The notes: generated from the sequence alone by a model not told the origin. DNA of 64,000 bases from Chengkuizengella sediminis (GCF_010078385.1 NZ_SIJC01000012.1:35199-99198), one strand, 5' to 3'; positions 45,807 through 55,259 are shown, counted from the first letter of the stretch. Numbers and translations are program-made.

Positions 45807-47210
45807 CTATACACTGTTTTCAACAGATAAACCTTCTTCTTGCTGTACTACGTTCTCCTTTACTAGAGTTGCTTTTGTCCAACGACCATATAAATAGTAA
45901 GCAAATGAGCTTACAAATGTTAATACTTCAATCAGAGCCAACGTAATAAACACTCCATTGGTTTGATCTTTGAATAGTTGTGGCACAAACAATAAACAAA
46001 CCAATACAACAACATACATGTTTGTAACGGTTAATATAATTCCACCTTTGGAGTCACCCGCTCCTGCTACCACAAATATAAAAACAATCGCAATCGTATT
46101 CAAAACCCAAGGAATCGTGTAATAAGTGAAAAAATTCGAATACAAAGGAATAAAATAATCATTCGTTGATAACGCTTTAGCTAATAAATTTTTACTAAGC
46201 AAAACAATTGCAGCAGCGATAGAACCATATCCCAACAAAATCATTACCATTTTTTTCACAAGATCCTTTACTGCCTCAATTTGTTTAGATCCGATATACT
46301 CAGAAACCATCGGTATGATACTGGCGGCAAAATTTTGTGCAAAAACACCTAGAAACACAAAAATATAAGAAGCGACAGCATAAACATTAAATGCATCCTC
46401 TGGATAATACGATAAAATGAGAATATACAAAAACATTGAAACATTATAGGTGAGTCCACTAAAAATTTGCGAGCCGATATAGGTAATATTTTGTTTTAGG
46501 AGCTGAAAATCAATTTTAAATGAAATCTGTTTTTTTGAGAGACCGATTTGTAAATGATCTTTCATAAATAGCTGCCAAATCATATAAATCGAACACAATA
46601 AATTAGCGACGATAGTACCAGTAGCAGCACCTGAGATGGCACTCATTCCGAATTGTATAAATACCAACATAAAAATAGGTGTGATGATAAGATTTGTTAA
46701 TAGGGTAAGACCCAGACCCTTATATACAAGATTAAGCTTTTGAAAGTATCTTGGTAGTAATAAAAGGAGATTATTTAAAGAAATAGCAATATAACCAACT
46801 AAATATACACTCAAGTAACCTTCAACGTAGATCGAGATTTTCTGTGATACGCCAAACATTAATATTAACAATGGCAAGAGCAACAACCCAATTAACGTGG
46901 TGATCAACCCTGCATGAATTGAAAATGAAAAGCTTCCTTTCACGCCTCGCATTACCTTCTCAATATGACCAGCACCATTATGTTGACTAATATAAACTAA
47001 TAGCGCTGAAATGACGCCTACTAAAACCGCTTCTATTAATAAAACAATAGACGAAGATACTCTTAAAGCAGATAACGCTTCCGGTTCACCAATAAAATAG
47101 TAAATCCAAAAAAAATCAATCCCGATCAGAAGAAGGTCTGCAACACCTATGAGCGTCATTGGAAGAGAAAATGAAATGATTTTTTTCCAATTTAAATTTG
47201 CTGTTTCCAT
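45807..47210 (-). CDS. MATE-family multidrug/peptide exporter
   Basis: An integral membrane protein of 467 residues with about twelve hydrophobic segments. It shows the MATE pattern: an N-terminal half starting NWKKIISFSLPMTLIGVADLLLIGIDFFWI and a second half with YASYIFVFLGVFAQNFAASIIPMVSEYIGS. The start is ATG at 47210, five bases after AAGGTGGG; an upstream TTG would overlap the SagB-type gene. Placement between the oxidase and monooxygenase genes suggests that it exports the finished peptide and gives self-protection. MATE pumps use ion gradients, so no ATPase is needed. Most RiPP clusters use ABC exporters, so this choice is notable. Confidence 0.85.
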   Translation of the reverse strand: METANLNWKKIISFSLPMTLIGVADLLLIGIDFFWIYYFIGEPEALSALRVSSSIVLLIEAVLVGVISALLVYISQHNGAGHIEKVMRGVKGSFSFSIHAGLITTLIGLLLLPLLILMFGVSQKISIYVEGYLSVYLVGYIAISLNNLLLLLPRYFQKLNLVYKGLGLTLLTNLIITPIFMLVFIQFGMSAISGAATGTIVANLLCSIYMIWQLFMKDHLQIGLSKKQISFKIDFQLLKQNITYIGSQIFSGLTYNVSMFLYILILSYYPEDAFNVYAVASYIFVFLGVFAQNFAASIIPMVSEYIGSKQIEAVKDLVKKMVMILLGYGSIAAAIVLLSKNLLAKALSTNDYFIPLYSNFFTYYTIPWVLNTIAIVFIFVVAGAGDSKGGIILTVTNMYVVVLVCLLFVPQLFKDQTNGVFITLALIEVLTFVSSFAYYLYGRWTKATLVKENVVQQEEGLSVENSV

Positions 47211-47223
47211 TTTACCCACCTTT

Positions 47224-48312
47224 CTACTCAACCGTTCCAGAGATTAAACAATAATATGGTGTATATTTGGATGTATCCAATTCCATTAACGACTCAAGCA
47301 GTTCAATATCATAACTTTTAATTGGACGGCAGTATTGAAATTGACTAACATGGTTCAAAGAAATCAATTGGCATAAATAACCTAAAGATAAAATATACTG
47401 AGTTGCATTTTCCAAATGGAACACCTCATGGTTAATGAGAAATACAACAAAAAATGATACGCCTTTAAAGTTAATATACGGGTGTGTTTTATTTAATTTC
47501 ACATAATTTATATTTGGTCCTTTTTCGTCTGTTGGTGGTTTGAAGATGCCATTACCTTGGTTGATATATGGAATGATTTGTAGTTGATTTCTAAAATCAT
47601 GCATATCAAACAGTTGCTCTAAATGGTTAAACTCATGATCTAACTCGTCTTTAAATGAATAAGCTTTACTGATAATTTTCGGATTCACATTTGTAATTGG
47701 ATATAAAAAAGGGCCACTATTTCTCATCTTGCATTTGAGTCTAAATTTAGTTAATTGATCATTCTCTACATCTATTGAAGTTTGTTTAATAAGTCGCAGG
47801 TGAATATTATGAGTGATATTTGACAGCTTATATTCACTTCCTAACAGCTTCGCAGTTGCTGCGATGTTGTATATAAAATGTCCTGTCTCTAAAATCAATA
47901 AAGATTTTTTTATGTTCATGTAATAGCTAGGATACTTATTCGTAAATTCAATTAGAATATCCCCTTTTTCAGTGTTTATCTTCGGATTATAATAATACCT
48001 ATATTTTTCTTGAGAATCATCCTTTGTAACAAATTGATGATTTCCTAAAGATATAAACATTTTCAAAGGGTATAAACTTCTAGGAGATGGGTAACCTTTA
48101 TGGATTTTATACGTTGTATCTCTCTCTATTCTTACTAAATCGTTAATACTTAACATATTCCTTATATAGGGGTCATTTTCATGTAGTTCAGCTACTTCTT
48201 CAATAAACTGATAATCATTTGTACTAGATTCCAGTTGCTGCGCAATCAATTTTGATTCTAGACCAAAGTAATGCGCCATTTCACTAAGAAAATCTTTAGA
48301 TGTATACTGCAC
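47224..48312 (-). CDS. SagB/ThcOx-type FMN dehydrogenase of the RiPP cluster
   Basis: A nitroreductase-fold flavoenzyme of 362 residues that oxidises thiazolines or oxazolines to aromatic azoles. Family marks are GYPSPRSLYPLKMFISL (about residue 75), where the R-x-x-P/S-x-x-LYP pattern binds FMN, ILETGHFIYNIAATAKLLGSEY (about 140), and the C-terminal CRPIKSYDIELLESLMELD. The start is probably GTG at 48312, seven bases after GAGGAG; GTG five codons earlier lies within that site. It starts 22 bases after the YcaO stop. Sequence drift from textbook SagB is considerable, yet all three blocks are in order. Confidence 0.82.
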   Translation of the reverse strand: MQYTSKDFLSEMAHYFGLESKLIAQQLESSTNDYQFIEEVAELHENDPYIRNMLSINDLVRIERDTTYKIHKGYPSPRSLYPLKMFISLGNHQFVTKDDSQEKYRYYYNPKINTEKGDILIEFTNKYPSYYMNIKKSLLILETGHFIYNIAATAKLLGSEYKLSNITHNIHLRLIKQTSIDVENDQLTKFRLKCKMRNSGPFLYPITNVNPKIISKAYSFKDELDHEFNHLEQLFDMHDFRNQLQIIPYINQGNGIFKPPTDEKGPNINYVKLNKTHPYINFKGVSFFVVFLINHEVFHLENATQYILSLGYLCQLISLNHVSQFQYCRPIKSYDIELLESLMELDTSKYTPYYCLISGTVE

Positions 48313-48334
48313 ACTATCACTCCTCACTGCTTGT

Positions 48335-49948
48335 TCAAGCTAATGGATGCAAATTCCGATTCTCAATTCGACGATTTGTCTTTTCATGATTTACTAATCT
48401 TATTAAATGAGATGTAAAATCCAACGGGGTAGCTCCTATTAAAATTGCTTTGGTACAATAAAATGATAGAGCTTTCATAAAATCATTTGTTTGATTTACA
48501 ATAAGTATGTCTTTATACACTTGTTTCACTTTGTCCTTCACGAATTCTAATTCTTCTTCAATATAAATACTTTTAAAAATACCTTCAGAAATCAGTTCTA
48601 TATAGTTATATGGTTTAGCATTTTTCACTTTTTGCTCCAATAGTGGTTTTGAACAATAGGATAGAAAATAATAAATATGATCAAGTACATCATCTATCTC
48701 CTTTGTTTCCTCTATTCTATTTAAGTGATCAATGATCTTTTCTTTTGAGTTATTAGTGAGTTTTTGATAAGAGTTAAAAACCTCATAAAAAGCAGAATCT
48801 ACTGCATATTGGATATTTATGTGACATCCTAAACCTGTAATTGAATAAAAAACATTGTCTTTATCTATACTTCTCAGCAAACACCAAACTACAGGAAGTT
48901 TCGTCTTGTTTTGTACATAATAAAACTCTAAATTATATCCTAGCTCTTCAAAATATAGCTTTCTTCCAAGCATGTTACTGCTCTCATGACCAAATTCAAT
49001 TAAATAAATTGTATGTTGCTTTTCAAACCAAAAATTCATGAACGTGTCTCTTTCAACTGCTTCTAATATGGAGTAAAGGGAAGCTTCCTCTAAGCTATTT
49101 CCTACAGAACAACCGTTGGAGCTCTCATAGACAAACCTGTTTTTAATATCTTGCAATAAATATTGACTAATTTGTTCAGGAATATATTTCTCTTTACGAT
49201 CTAACAGTGAAGTTGCTTTAACCCATTGCAAAGTAAGATCATCTGTGTACATCTCAAGAGCAGAGGATTTATCTACAACTTCGCTATCGTACACGCCAAA
49301 AATAATAGGATGCACTGCATTATTTTGAATTTCTCGATAACTTGCCTCTAAAGTATTAGGTAGTTTACTCGAAGCTGCACTTCTTTCCAAATATTCTGCT
49401 ATAGCTTTAAACTTGGCATGATAAATATTAAAATCATAACCAAATCCTTGTATCGAATAATCCTCTTTGTTCGCCACAGATACAAATCCATCATTTTCAT
49501 CAAATATACAACCGCCTTTATAAAAAAGAAGCAAAAGGTTAAGGTCCTTCACTGGTATATTGCTTTCTAACCTTTTGTGTTCCGGAGCATGTTTAACCTT
49601 ATGAGCGTGATGATTTCTATACAATAATTTAACATTTGTTGAATCAAACCTTAGTGCTATGAATTTATGTATATTTAATAGAAAAAAGTATACGTACTTG
49701 TTTAAATTTACAATTTCATTGCACTTTTCAATCATACATGGCCATTCTGATAATTCCTTATCTATTCCTTCTACTTCACATTTTCTAATCTCCAACAATT
49801 CTTCCGTATAGGTAACAGTCAAAGCCATCCCGTTGAAATCCACATGAATTGTATTTCCAACTATTTCTATATGACAATTGACATCAATGCTCCTAAAAAT
49901 GTTAATACATAATTCCTTGTAGTTGTTCATTAATAATTTCGTTTCCAC
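48335..49948 (-). CDS. YcaO-type cyclodehydratase of the RiPP cluster
   Basis: An ATP-dependent enzyme that activates backbone amides so that Cys, Ser or Thr side chains cyclise to azolines. The ATP/Mg motifs are FKAIAEYLERSAAS (about residue 195) and GCSVGNSLEEASLYSILEAVERDTF (core GNSLEEASLYSILEAVERD, about 280), with glutamates and arginine as in YcaO proteins. The C-terminal residues HPLA recall the proline-rich end needed for activity. The protein, 537 residues, has an extra N-terminal region of about 130 residues. GTG at 49948 overlaps the partner gene by 47 bases, and ATG at 49930 is an alternative; either way translation is coupled. It needs the Ocin-ThiF-like partner encoded just upstream to bring the leader peptide. 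Confidence 0.88.
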   Translation of the reverse strand: METKLLMNNYKELCINIFRSIDVNCHIEIVGNTIHVDFNGMALTVTYTEELLEIRKCEVEGIDKELSEWPCMIEKCNEIVNLNKYVYFFLLNIHKFIALRFDSTNVKLLYRNHHAHKVKHAPEHKRLESNIPVKDLNLLLLFYKGGCIFDENDGFVSVANKEDYSIQGFGYDFNIYHAKFKAIAEYLERSAASSKLPNTLEASYREIQNNAVHPIIFGVYDSEVVDKSSALEMYTDDLTLQWVKATSLLDRKEKYIPEQISQYLLQDIKNRFVYESSNGCSVGNSLEEASLYSILEAVERDTFMNFWFEKQHTIYLIEFGHESSNMLGRKLYFEELGYNLEFYYVQNKTKLPVVWCLLRSIDKDNVFYSITGLGCHINIQYAVDSAFYEVFNSYQKLTNNSKEKIIDHLNRIEETKEIDDVLDHIYYFLSYCSKPLLEQKVKNAKPYNYIELISEGIFKSIYIEEELEFVKDKVKQVYKDILIVNQTNDFMKALSFYCTKAILIGATPLDFTSHLIRLVNHEKTNRRIENRNLHPLA

Positions 49949-51017
49949 TTATCTTCAACTCTTTCCCTTTAAATTGATGATTAATGAGCAGCGTTAAAAA
50001 TAGAGTGTATTCATTACACGTGTTTTCCCCCGTATAAATTGCAGTCAAATTGTCACTCTTCAACTCTTTATGACCTTCTTTGTTATGGATAGAAATATTT
50101 ATTGAGAAGTAAATACTTAACAATTTACGAAGAAACGATTCACTATTTAAAGGATACTCTGTATTACATCCTCTAATTTGATATTGTTCTCCTTTGTTAG
50201 AACAATTTAAGATAACAAATAGGTTTCGAATCGCATCTTCTTTGTCATAACCAATTGAGTATAAATTACTTTTGCTTTCTAAATCATGGAGTGTACAATG
50301 CACAAGTGGAAAATAATTTTCTTTATTAAATTCAATGTCATAACCAGACAATTTGTAGTCTACCAAACAACTATTAGAATAATTTAATTCGTTCACCTGT
50401 TCTGTAATAAGATAATCAAACTCATTGTTATAAATCGTCAAGTCAATTTTGATAATATGAACATCATTTATATCAAGAACGTCATCCCTTAGCTTCTCCA
50501 AAAAAACAAACGCTGCATATTGATCCATCATTACACTATCTATCGTATAGTTATTTAACTTGTTGGATGGTTTTGTTGTGATATACAAACTATCTTTGCA
50601 TACATACACATATACCTCTTTACCATCCATAACATTGTTATGTAAACATAATGTTTGTCCCAATTCATCTTCTATTATTTGACTTTTCTCACTAAGCTGT
50701 TGTTGAATTGATTTTAGTAATGCTAATGGTCCGTGAATACAATTAATTCCTTTTAAATCAGCATACTCTTCTTGATCATGTTCGAGACTCACCATATTAT
50801 TTTTCATCAACACTTGTAACATTTTAGACTCAAAAGATTTGTTATCTTCTAAAAGAGGAGAAATATTTGGATTCAATTTTATTGTTTTCAACAACTGGTA
50901 AGTTAACTCTTTTTGTTTATCGTTTAGATTCATTTTTAAGTTTTTATCTTTCGTTGTCAGAATAAAGTCAGAATCAATATCAACAATATGCAAAGTAGGT
51001 TCTATATAGGCATTCAT
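49902..51017 (-). CDS. Ocin-ThiF-like leader-binding partner of YcaO
   Basis: A 371-residue protein of low similarity to anything easily named. The N-terminal 85 residues (IVDIDSDFILTTKDKNLKM...MLQVLMKNNMVSLEHD) have the winged-helix pattern of a RiPP recognition element. The remainder looks like a degenerate E1/ThiF-like fold, ending with blocks such as GYDKEDAIRNLFVILNCS. In thiopeptide clusters the gene beside YcaO encodes an Ocin-ThiF-like protein that binds the leader and stimulates YcaO; size, position and N-domain all fit. The ATG lies ten bases after GGAGGTGA at the end of the preceding gene. I infer the role mainly from context. Confidence 0.65.
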   Translation of the reverse strand: MNAYIEPTLHIVDIDSDFILTTKDKNLKMNLNDKQKELTYQLLKTIKLNPNISPLLEDNKSFESKMLQVLMKNNMVSLEHDQEEYADLKGINCIHGPLALLKSIQQQLSEKSQIIEDELGQTLCLHNNVMDGKEVYVYVCKDSLYITTKPSNKLNNYTIDSVMMDQYAAFVFLEKLRDDVLDINDVHIIKIDLTIYNNEFDYLITEQVNELNYSNSCLVDYKLSGYDIEFNKENYFPLVHCTLHDLESKSNLYSIGYDKEDAIRNLFVILNCSNKGEQYQIRGCNTEYPLNSESFLRKLLSIYFSINISIHNKEGHKELKSDNLTAIYTGENTCNEYTLFLTLLINHQFKGKELKISGNEIINEQLQGIMY

Positions 51018-51020
51018 TCA

Positions 51021-52007
51021 TTAATTCACCTCCAATAGTTTTTCTTCATATCGCATCGAACTAATTAAGAAATTCATATAAAACTTTTCAATAGGTTTAA
51101 TGTTTAAAAGCACTAATTTTTCATACAATACATTTAAAATCCATTTATTTGTACATAATACTTTGTCGCTCAAGACAGCTTCCTTCAACTCCACATCTTC
51201 AAAAATGGATGCATGCCTCACAGAAGTTTGATTCACTTTAGAATTAAATTGGTTTGATGAATATGGAGAGTGGAAATTGATCAATCCTTCATCAACGTAC
51301 TTGGAAACTAATCGATAAACCTCGAATAAACGTGAAACTAATTTTGAGCTCCCATCATTACCCTTTTTTAAACTCTCAACATCAACCACTATTCTCTTTT
51401 TAAAAATTTGTTGAATCCGCTTTCTATCACTTAGTTTGAGAGAGTTTAAAAATCCAATATAATGTGATAAATGAGACGTGTATCCATTAGAGTATAATAA
51501 ATCACTTTCACTAATCACCTTATCAGGCAATTGTTTTACAAATGGATATATATCATGAACAATTGTTAAAACATTATTATCCTTCCAGTAACGCTCCATA
51601 TAAAAAGAATCAAATATCCGATGAATAAATATATATAATTTCAATTGATCCATATTCTCGAAATAAAAACAATCATCTATTTGATTGATCTTCACTTTAT
51701 TTTGAAAAATTTCTTGTTGAGAATGAAGTTGATTCGTGATCCGGGCTACCTTTTCATATTTATTTTTGAAGGTATCTATACAGTAAGTAGAGGTAGGTTC
51801 ATTTTTTAAGATGGAAGACAGTAGCTTGTAGTTTTTATTCACTTTATCACTATCAAAAAAACCTAGTATTTTTACATGGTAACCATATTGCCAACCTTTA
51901 ATCAAAGTTGTACTCTTTTCAGTTTGTACGATATGCTTCAAAGTTTTAAACACTTGATGATTAGTATTCTCTTCATTGACGAAACATGTAATTTCATAAA
52001 AGTTCAT
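51021..52007 (-). CDS. Small LanB-C/TbtD-like protein, candidate pyridine-forming enzyme
   Basis: A 328-residue protein with the layout of thiopeptide-type enzymes related to the C-terminal elimination domain of LanB. It opens with a beta strand, followed by STTLIKGWQYGYHVKILGFF (the W...G.H/R.R-like signature near residue 33-52), then a helical middle and a C-terminal helix KFYMNFLISSMRYEEKLL. In thiopeptide and pyritide clusters such an extra copy (TbtD, TclM, MroD types) joins two dehydroalanines by formal [4+2] cycloaddition to make the pyridine and release the leader. Because the cluster already has a complete LanB with its own elimination domain, that second role is the likely one. Its ATG overlaps the LanB stop by 14 bases. 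Confidence 0.62.
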   Translation of the reverse strand: MNFYEITCFVNEENTNHQVFKTLKHIVQTEKSTTLIKGWQYGYHVKILGFFDSDKVNKNYKLLSSILKNEPTSTYCIDTFKNKYEKVARITNQLHSQQEIFQNKVKINQIDDCFYFENMDQLKLYIFIHRIFDSFYMERYWKDNNVLTIVHDIYPFVKQLPDKVISESDLLYSNGYTSHLSHYIGFLNSLKLSDRKRIQQIFKKRIVVDVESLKKGNDGSSKLVSRLFEVYRLVSKYVDEGLINFHSPYSSNQFNSKVNQTSVRHASIFEDVELKEAVLSDKVLCTNKWILNVLYEKLVLLNIKPIEKFYMNFLISSMRYEEKLLEVN

Positions 52008-54960
52008 GATACCCCCCCTGAATATCTAAAGTGTACTTGAGGTTGTAAAAGGTATAACTTGCTGTTTCATAAATTTTATTTTCCAGATCACGGTCAATCC
52101 CCATAAAACGATTCATTGTCATATGCACTATGCTTTTTAAAATATAAAAACTTCTCTCACTATGAAATGATTGCTGTACTTGTTCACAATATTCTCTTGC
52201 TAATTTCCTTTTCTCTAAAAGAACATTGTTTTCTCTATCGTAGAAAAAAAGCATTTCTTTTGCTGCACCCGTATACTTTTGTCTGTTTGTGCTAAACTCC
52301 TTTAAAACAGATTTGTCTTTTTCACCTCGTAATTCTCTTAAAAATTGAAAAGCATTGTCATAATTATCAAACAAATCCATCACAGTATATAAACAAACCA
52401 TAACACCTTGTTCCAGTTTACTTTTATGCTTGAACATTTTCAGCTCATTCACTAGATATAAAAACTTTGTATCATAACAAAAAAACTCATGTGCCACATT
52501 GCATAATTCGTGACCGCCATATCTTGAATACTCAGGAAAAAAGGTTTCTTCTGAATATTTTTTTATCGTTCTATCCTTCACCCATTTCTGTAAAAACAAA
52601 TCAAATTTTAATTTTAACAACTGATCATCGTGTTTAAATCTCAAACGAATATGTTCATCATTATCACTGTAACTCACTATAAAATATTGGTGGATGTTCT
52701 GTTCTTCCAACCACTTAATACAGCTGTTACTTATCTGTAATCTCTCACCTTTTCTATAATAAATATTGTAATAATACCAACTGAGATCAGTGATTGGTGT
52801 AGGACCATCATAACAATTTGTAATTTCAATTGATTTATCTTTATGATTATGGTCTGGCAGCACAGTTATAATGAAATCTAAATTCATATTAGCAGCGTCG
52901 TTTATATCATATAAATCTGGCGCTTCTGTTAAAATGATAAGCTCCTTTGTACTCTGACTGTTTAATTCGTTTAATATTAAGTCGACACCTAATGATGTAT
53001 GGACATGGACAGGTAAACTCATATCACCTTTCAACAAGTAAACTACAGGATCTACTTTATAATATTTAATAAATTCCTGAATATATTCTCTTTCACTTTT
53101 ACCTGTTAAGCTTATTTCTCTTTCCATATGTGTTTTTTTGATATTCCAACGTTTTAAAGACAAAATAATTTGTTTGTATTCAATTCTTGGAATATAATTC
53201 AAGTTCTCTGCAATACCTAAATTAAAATCTCTAGGTGTATTGGAAACGTATTTCCCAAATTGATGTAAAAATAAAAGAGAACGATCTTCGTTGAAATTGC
53301 TATAATATAACATATGGGTAAATGTGGGGATAATTTTTTTACCAATAGATTTGCTCTTTAAATAGAGACCGTCATGATCTAAACCGACTACAATATCCTT
53401 TACAGTAATATAAGTTTTATCCTTACAATGTTCAGGTGTATTGATAAGTATTTGTATATCATCTTTAGCATAAGTAACTCCTAAGTCACTATAATGATTT
53501 GCCACAACATTTACTTCTGCATTTACAATGTTCTGATTACTGTACCTCAGTTTTCGAGTATCTTCATTTGTATTCAACTTAAATCTTCCTCTGAATGAAG
53601 TAGAGGTATTGCTAAAGGAATTTTCATTTAAAACGATTTTATCTCTACCATTTTCTTTAATGAGATTAACTTTAACATCATATCCTTCATTTATTTTTTT
53701 GCCTGAATAATGTTGAGATAAATCCGTAATAAATTGAATATCATTATTGGATAATCGTATGGTATTGTTTTTATTTAAAATGGCATCTTGTACTAGATTT
53801 AAAATATATTCATTAAACTTATCTTCTGTCGATGAATCCATGCTTATATAATGTTGATCAAACTTAGGGGCGCCGATACCAGTATCCTCATCAATGAGAT
53901 CAATTAAGTTAATTTCATTAAAAAAACCGTATTCATCAAGAAACTGAACTTCATAGTTTTCCCATAATTTGTGAAAAGAATTTAAAACATTGAACGAGGA
54001 CAAAAACTGAACATCAAGAGCAAACTGTTGCATAATATTTTCATCTAGTTTATAAGCAGCGTGATGTGAAACTAAGTCCACTACAACATACCTTTTACTT
54101 ATACAAACTTCACTCATTTTATGGATAACTTCCTGATAAGTTTGAATACCATCACCAATTTGACTGATTTTATATAGTTCTATCAACTTCTCTATTTCTA
54201 TTAACTGTTCATAAAGCTCTGCATCTATGAGTTCTTTCTCCTTGAGAATAAGTTGTAGACCACTTTTATTCTGCTGAAGATCTAAAATAGAATGTGGTCT
54301 TAGATGACTAAATATCATATTATTATTCAACAAACGTTTAATTGAGATGAGAATATGTTGTTCTTTTTGAGGATTTCCCCCACTTAATAACAGAATAATT
54401 TCATTCAAAGTTTTAGGAGCATCGAGTGCTGACATCAACTCTCGAAGAAATTTCGTTTTTTTAAGACTCATTCTATTTTGGCTATCGTCAATTGCAACAT
54501 CTAAATAAAATTTATCATTCATTTCTCTAAGTAAGTTATTTTTATACAACAAAATATTAGAATCAATAACTTGAGATTGCTCAATTCGTTTAACAAGATG
54601 GCTTAACCAATCCATTGAAATCCTTACTTCTTTGTAAGAATCAGTAATAGATTGTTCATTAGAATTGAAATCATTTTCCAATAATCCTGCAAACAACCCA
54701 TATGGCATTGGTCTCGATGACATTCTCAAAATATATTTCACAACGGAAACGATCACATCTTCACTCATTTTTTTTCCGTTTTTAATCTCTATCAATTGAT
54801 GATGTAAATCATGACTTGCAATAAGAATTCTTTCCATAAATGAAAGATCTTCTATGATGTTTAAAATATAATTTTTAAGATTACTTGTATGAAAAAGATC
54901 ATATATATAATATTTTTCCATTGCTGGACTTCTAACAATATATTTATTGCAAATACTCAT
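51994..54960 (-). CDS. Full-length class I lanthipeptide-type dehydratase (LanB)
   Basis: A 988-residue enzyme that dehydrates Ser and Thr in the precursor. The N-terminal glutamylation domain (to about residue 690) has the signature SSRPMPYGLFAGLL near residue 85, which usually reads SRxTPFGLFAG. The C-terminal elimination domain (about 720-985) has YYYNIYYRKGERLQIS, FIVSYSDNDEHIRLRFK and YSRYGGHELCNVAHEFF. Both halves are in one chain, while thiopeptide clusters normally split them. LanB enzymes use glutamyl-tRNA. I chose ATG at 54960; GTG three codons upstream is weaker. It is the first enzyme gene after the precursor, behind a hairpin. Confidence 0.88.
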   Translation of the reverse strand: MSICNKYIVRSPAMEKYYIYDLFHTSNLKNYILNIIEDLSFMERILIASHDLHHQLIEIKNGKKMSEDVIVSVVKYILRMSSRPMPYGLFAGLLENDFNSNEQSITDSYKEVRISMDWLSHLVKRIEQSQVIDSNILLYKNNLLREMNDKFYLDVAIDDSQNRMSLKKTKFLRELMSALDAPKTLNEIILLLSGGNPQKEQHILISIKRLLNNNMIFSHLRPHSILDLQQNKSGLQLILKEKELIDAELYEQLIEIEKLIELYKISQIGDGIQTYQEVIHKMSEVCISKRYVVVDLVSHHAAYKLDENIMQQFALDVQFLSSFNVLNSFHKLWENYEVQFLDEYGFFNEINLIDLIDEDTGIGAPKFDQHYISMDSSTEDKFNEYILNLVQDAILNKNNTIRLSNNDIQFITDLSQHYSGKKINEGYDVKVNLIKENGRDKIVLNENSFSNTSTSFRGRFKLNTNEDTRKLRYSNQNIVNAEVNVVANHYSDLGVTYAKDDIQILINTPEHCKDKTYITVKDIVVGLDHDGLYLKSKSIGKKIIPTFTHMLYYSNFNEDRSLLFLHQFGKYVSNTPRDFNLGIAENLNYIPRIEYKQIILSLKRWNIKKTHMEREISLTGKSEREYIQEFIKYYKVDPVVYLLKGDMSLPVHVHTSLGVDLILNELNSQSTKELIILTEAPDLYDINDAANMNLDFIITVLPDHNHKDKSIEITNCYDGPTPITDLSWYYYNIYYRKGERLQISNSCIKWLEEQNIHQYFIVSYSDNDEHIRLRFKHDDQLLKLKFDLFLQKWVKDRTIKKYSEETFFPEYSRYGGHELCNVAHEFFCYDTKFLYLVNELKMFKHKSKLEQGVMVCLYTVMDLFDNYDNAFQFLRELRGEKDKSVLKEFSTNRQKYTGAAKEMLFFYDRENNVLLEKRKLAREYCEQVQQSFHSERSFYILKSIVHMTMNRFMGIDRDLENKIYETASYTFYNLKYTLDIQGGYHELL

Positions 54961-55004
54961 GCACAACACTCTTTCATCATGTAATTATTGAGACTCAAAT
55001 AAAG

Positions 55005-55039
55005 TGAATGCTCAGTTAACATAACTAACTGAGCATTCA
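55005..55039 (-). terminator. Attenuator-type hairpin between precursor and LanB genes
   Basis: TGAATGCTCAGTTA pairs perfectly over 14 bases with TAACTGAGCATTCA around a seven-base loop. It begins ten bases after the precursor stop and ends 45 bases before the LanB start. The following T-run is short (CTTTATTTG), so it should stop only part of the transcripts, giving more precursor than enzyme mRNA. Confidence 0.7.
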
Positions 55040-55048
55040 TTGTTACTT

Positions 55049-55195
55049 TTAGTGTTTAGTTTTTACTACTGAACAAGAATTATGGCCATTTGAAGCTCCC
55101 ATAGCTTCTAAAACTGTAGCAGATGATACTTCGTACACCTCAAGGTCAAGATTAAACTCTTCTTCCTCAAGATTTAATTTTTTTTCTTCTGACAT
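55049..55195 (-). CDS. RiPP precursor peptide, thiopeptide/pyritide-like (48 aa)
   Basis: A 48-codon frame preceded by the strong ribosome site AGGAGG nine bases before the ATG. The leader is acidic (LNLEEEEFNLDL) and has the motif LDLEVYEV, then ends VLEAMGA. This resembles thiopeptide leaders, which carry a D/LDxxVxEL motif and end in a GA before a Ser-1 core. The predicted 14-residue core is SNGHNSCSVVKTKH. It has Ser1, Ser6, Cys7, Ser8 and Thr12. Cys7 is the only residue for a thiazole. Ser1 and Ser6 (followed by the thiazole, as in lactazole and thiocillin) could form the pyridine; Ser8, preceded by the thiazole, is the alternative. The gene stands right before the LanB gene, where a precursor is expected. 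Confidence 0.85.
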   Translation of the reverse strand: MSEEKKLNLEEEEFNLDLEVYEVSSATVLEAMGASNGHNSCSVVKTKH

Positions 55196-55259
55196 AATAT
55201 TTCTCCTCCTGTCATTTTAGAATAGATGCAAGACTTTAAGTAGTAATTAATCTTTCTAT

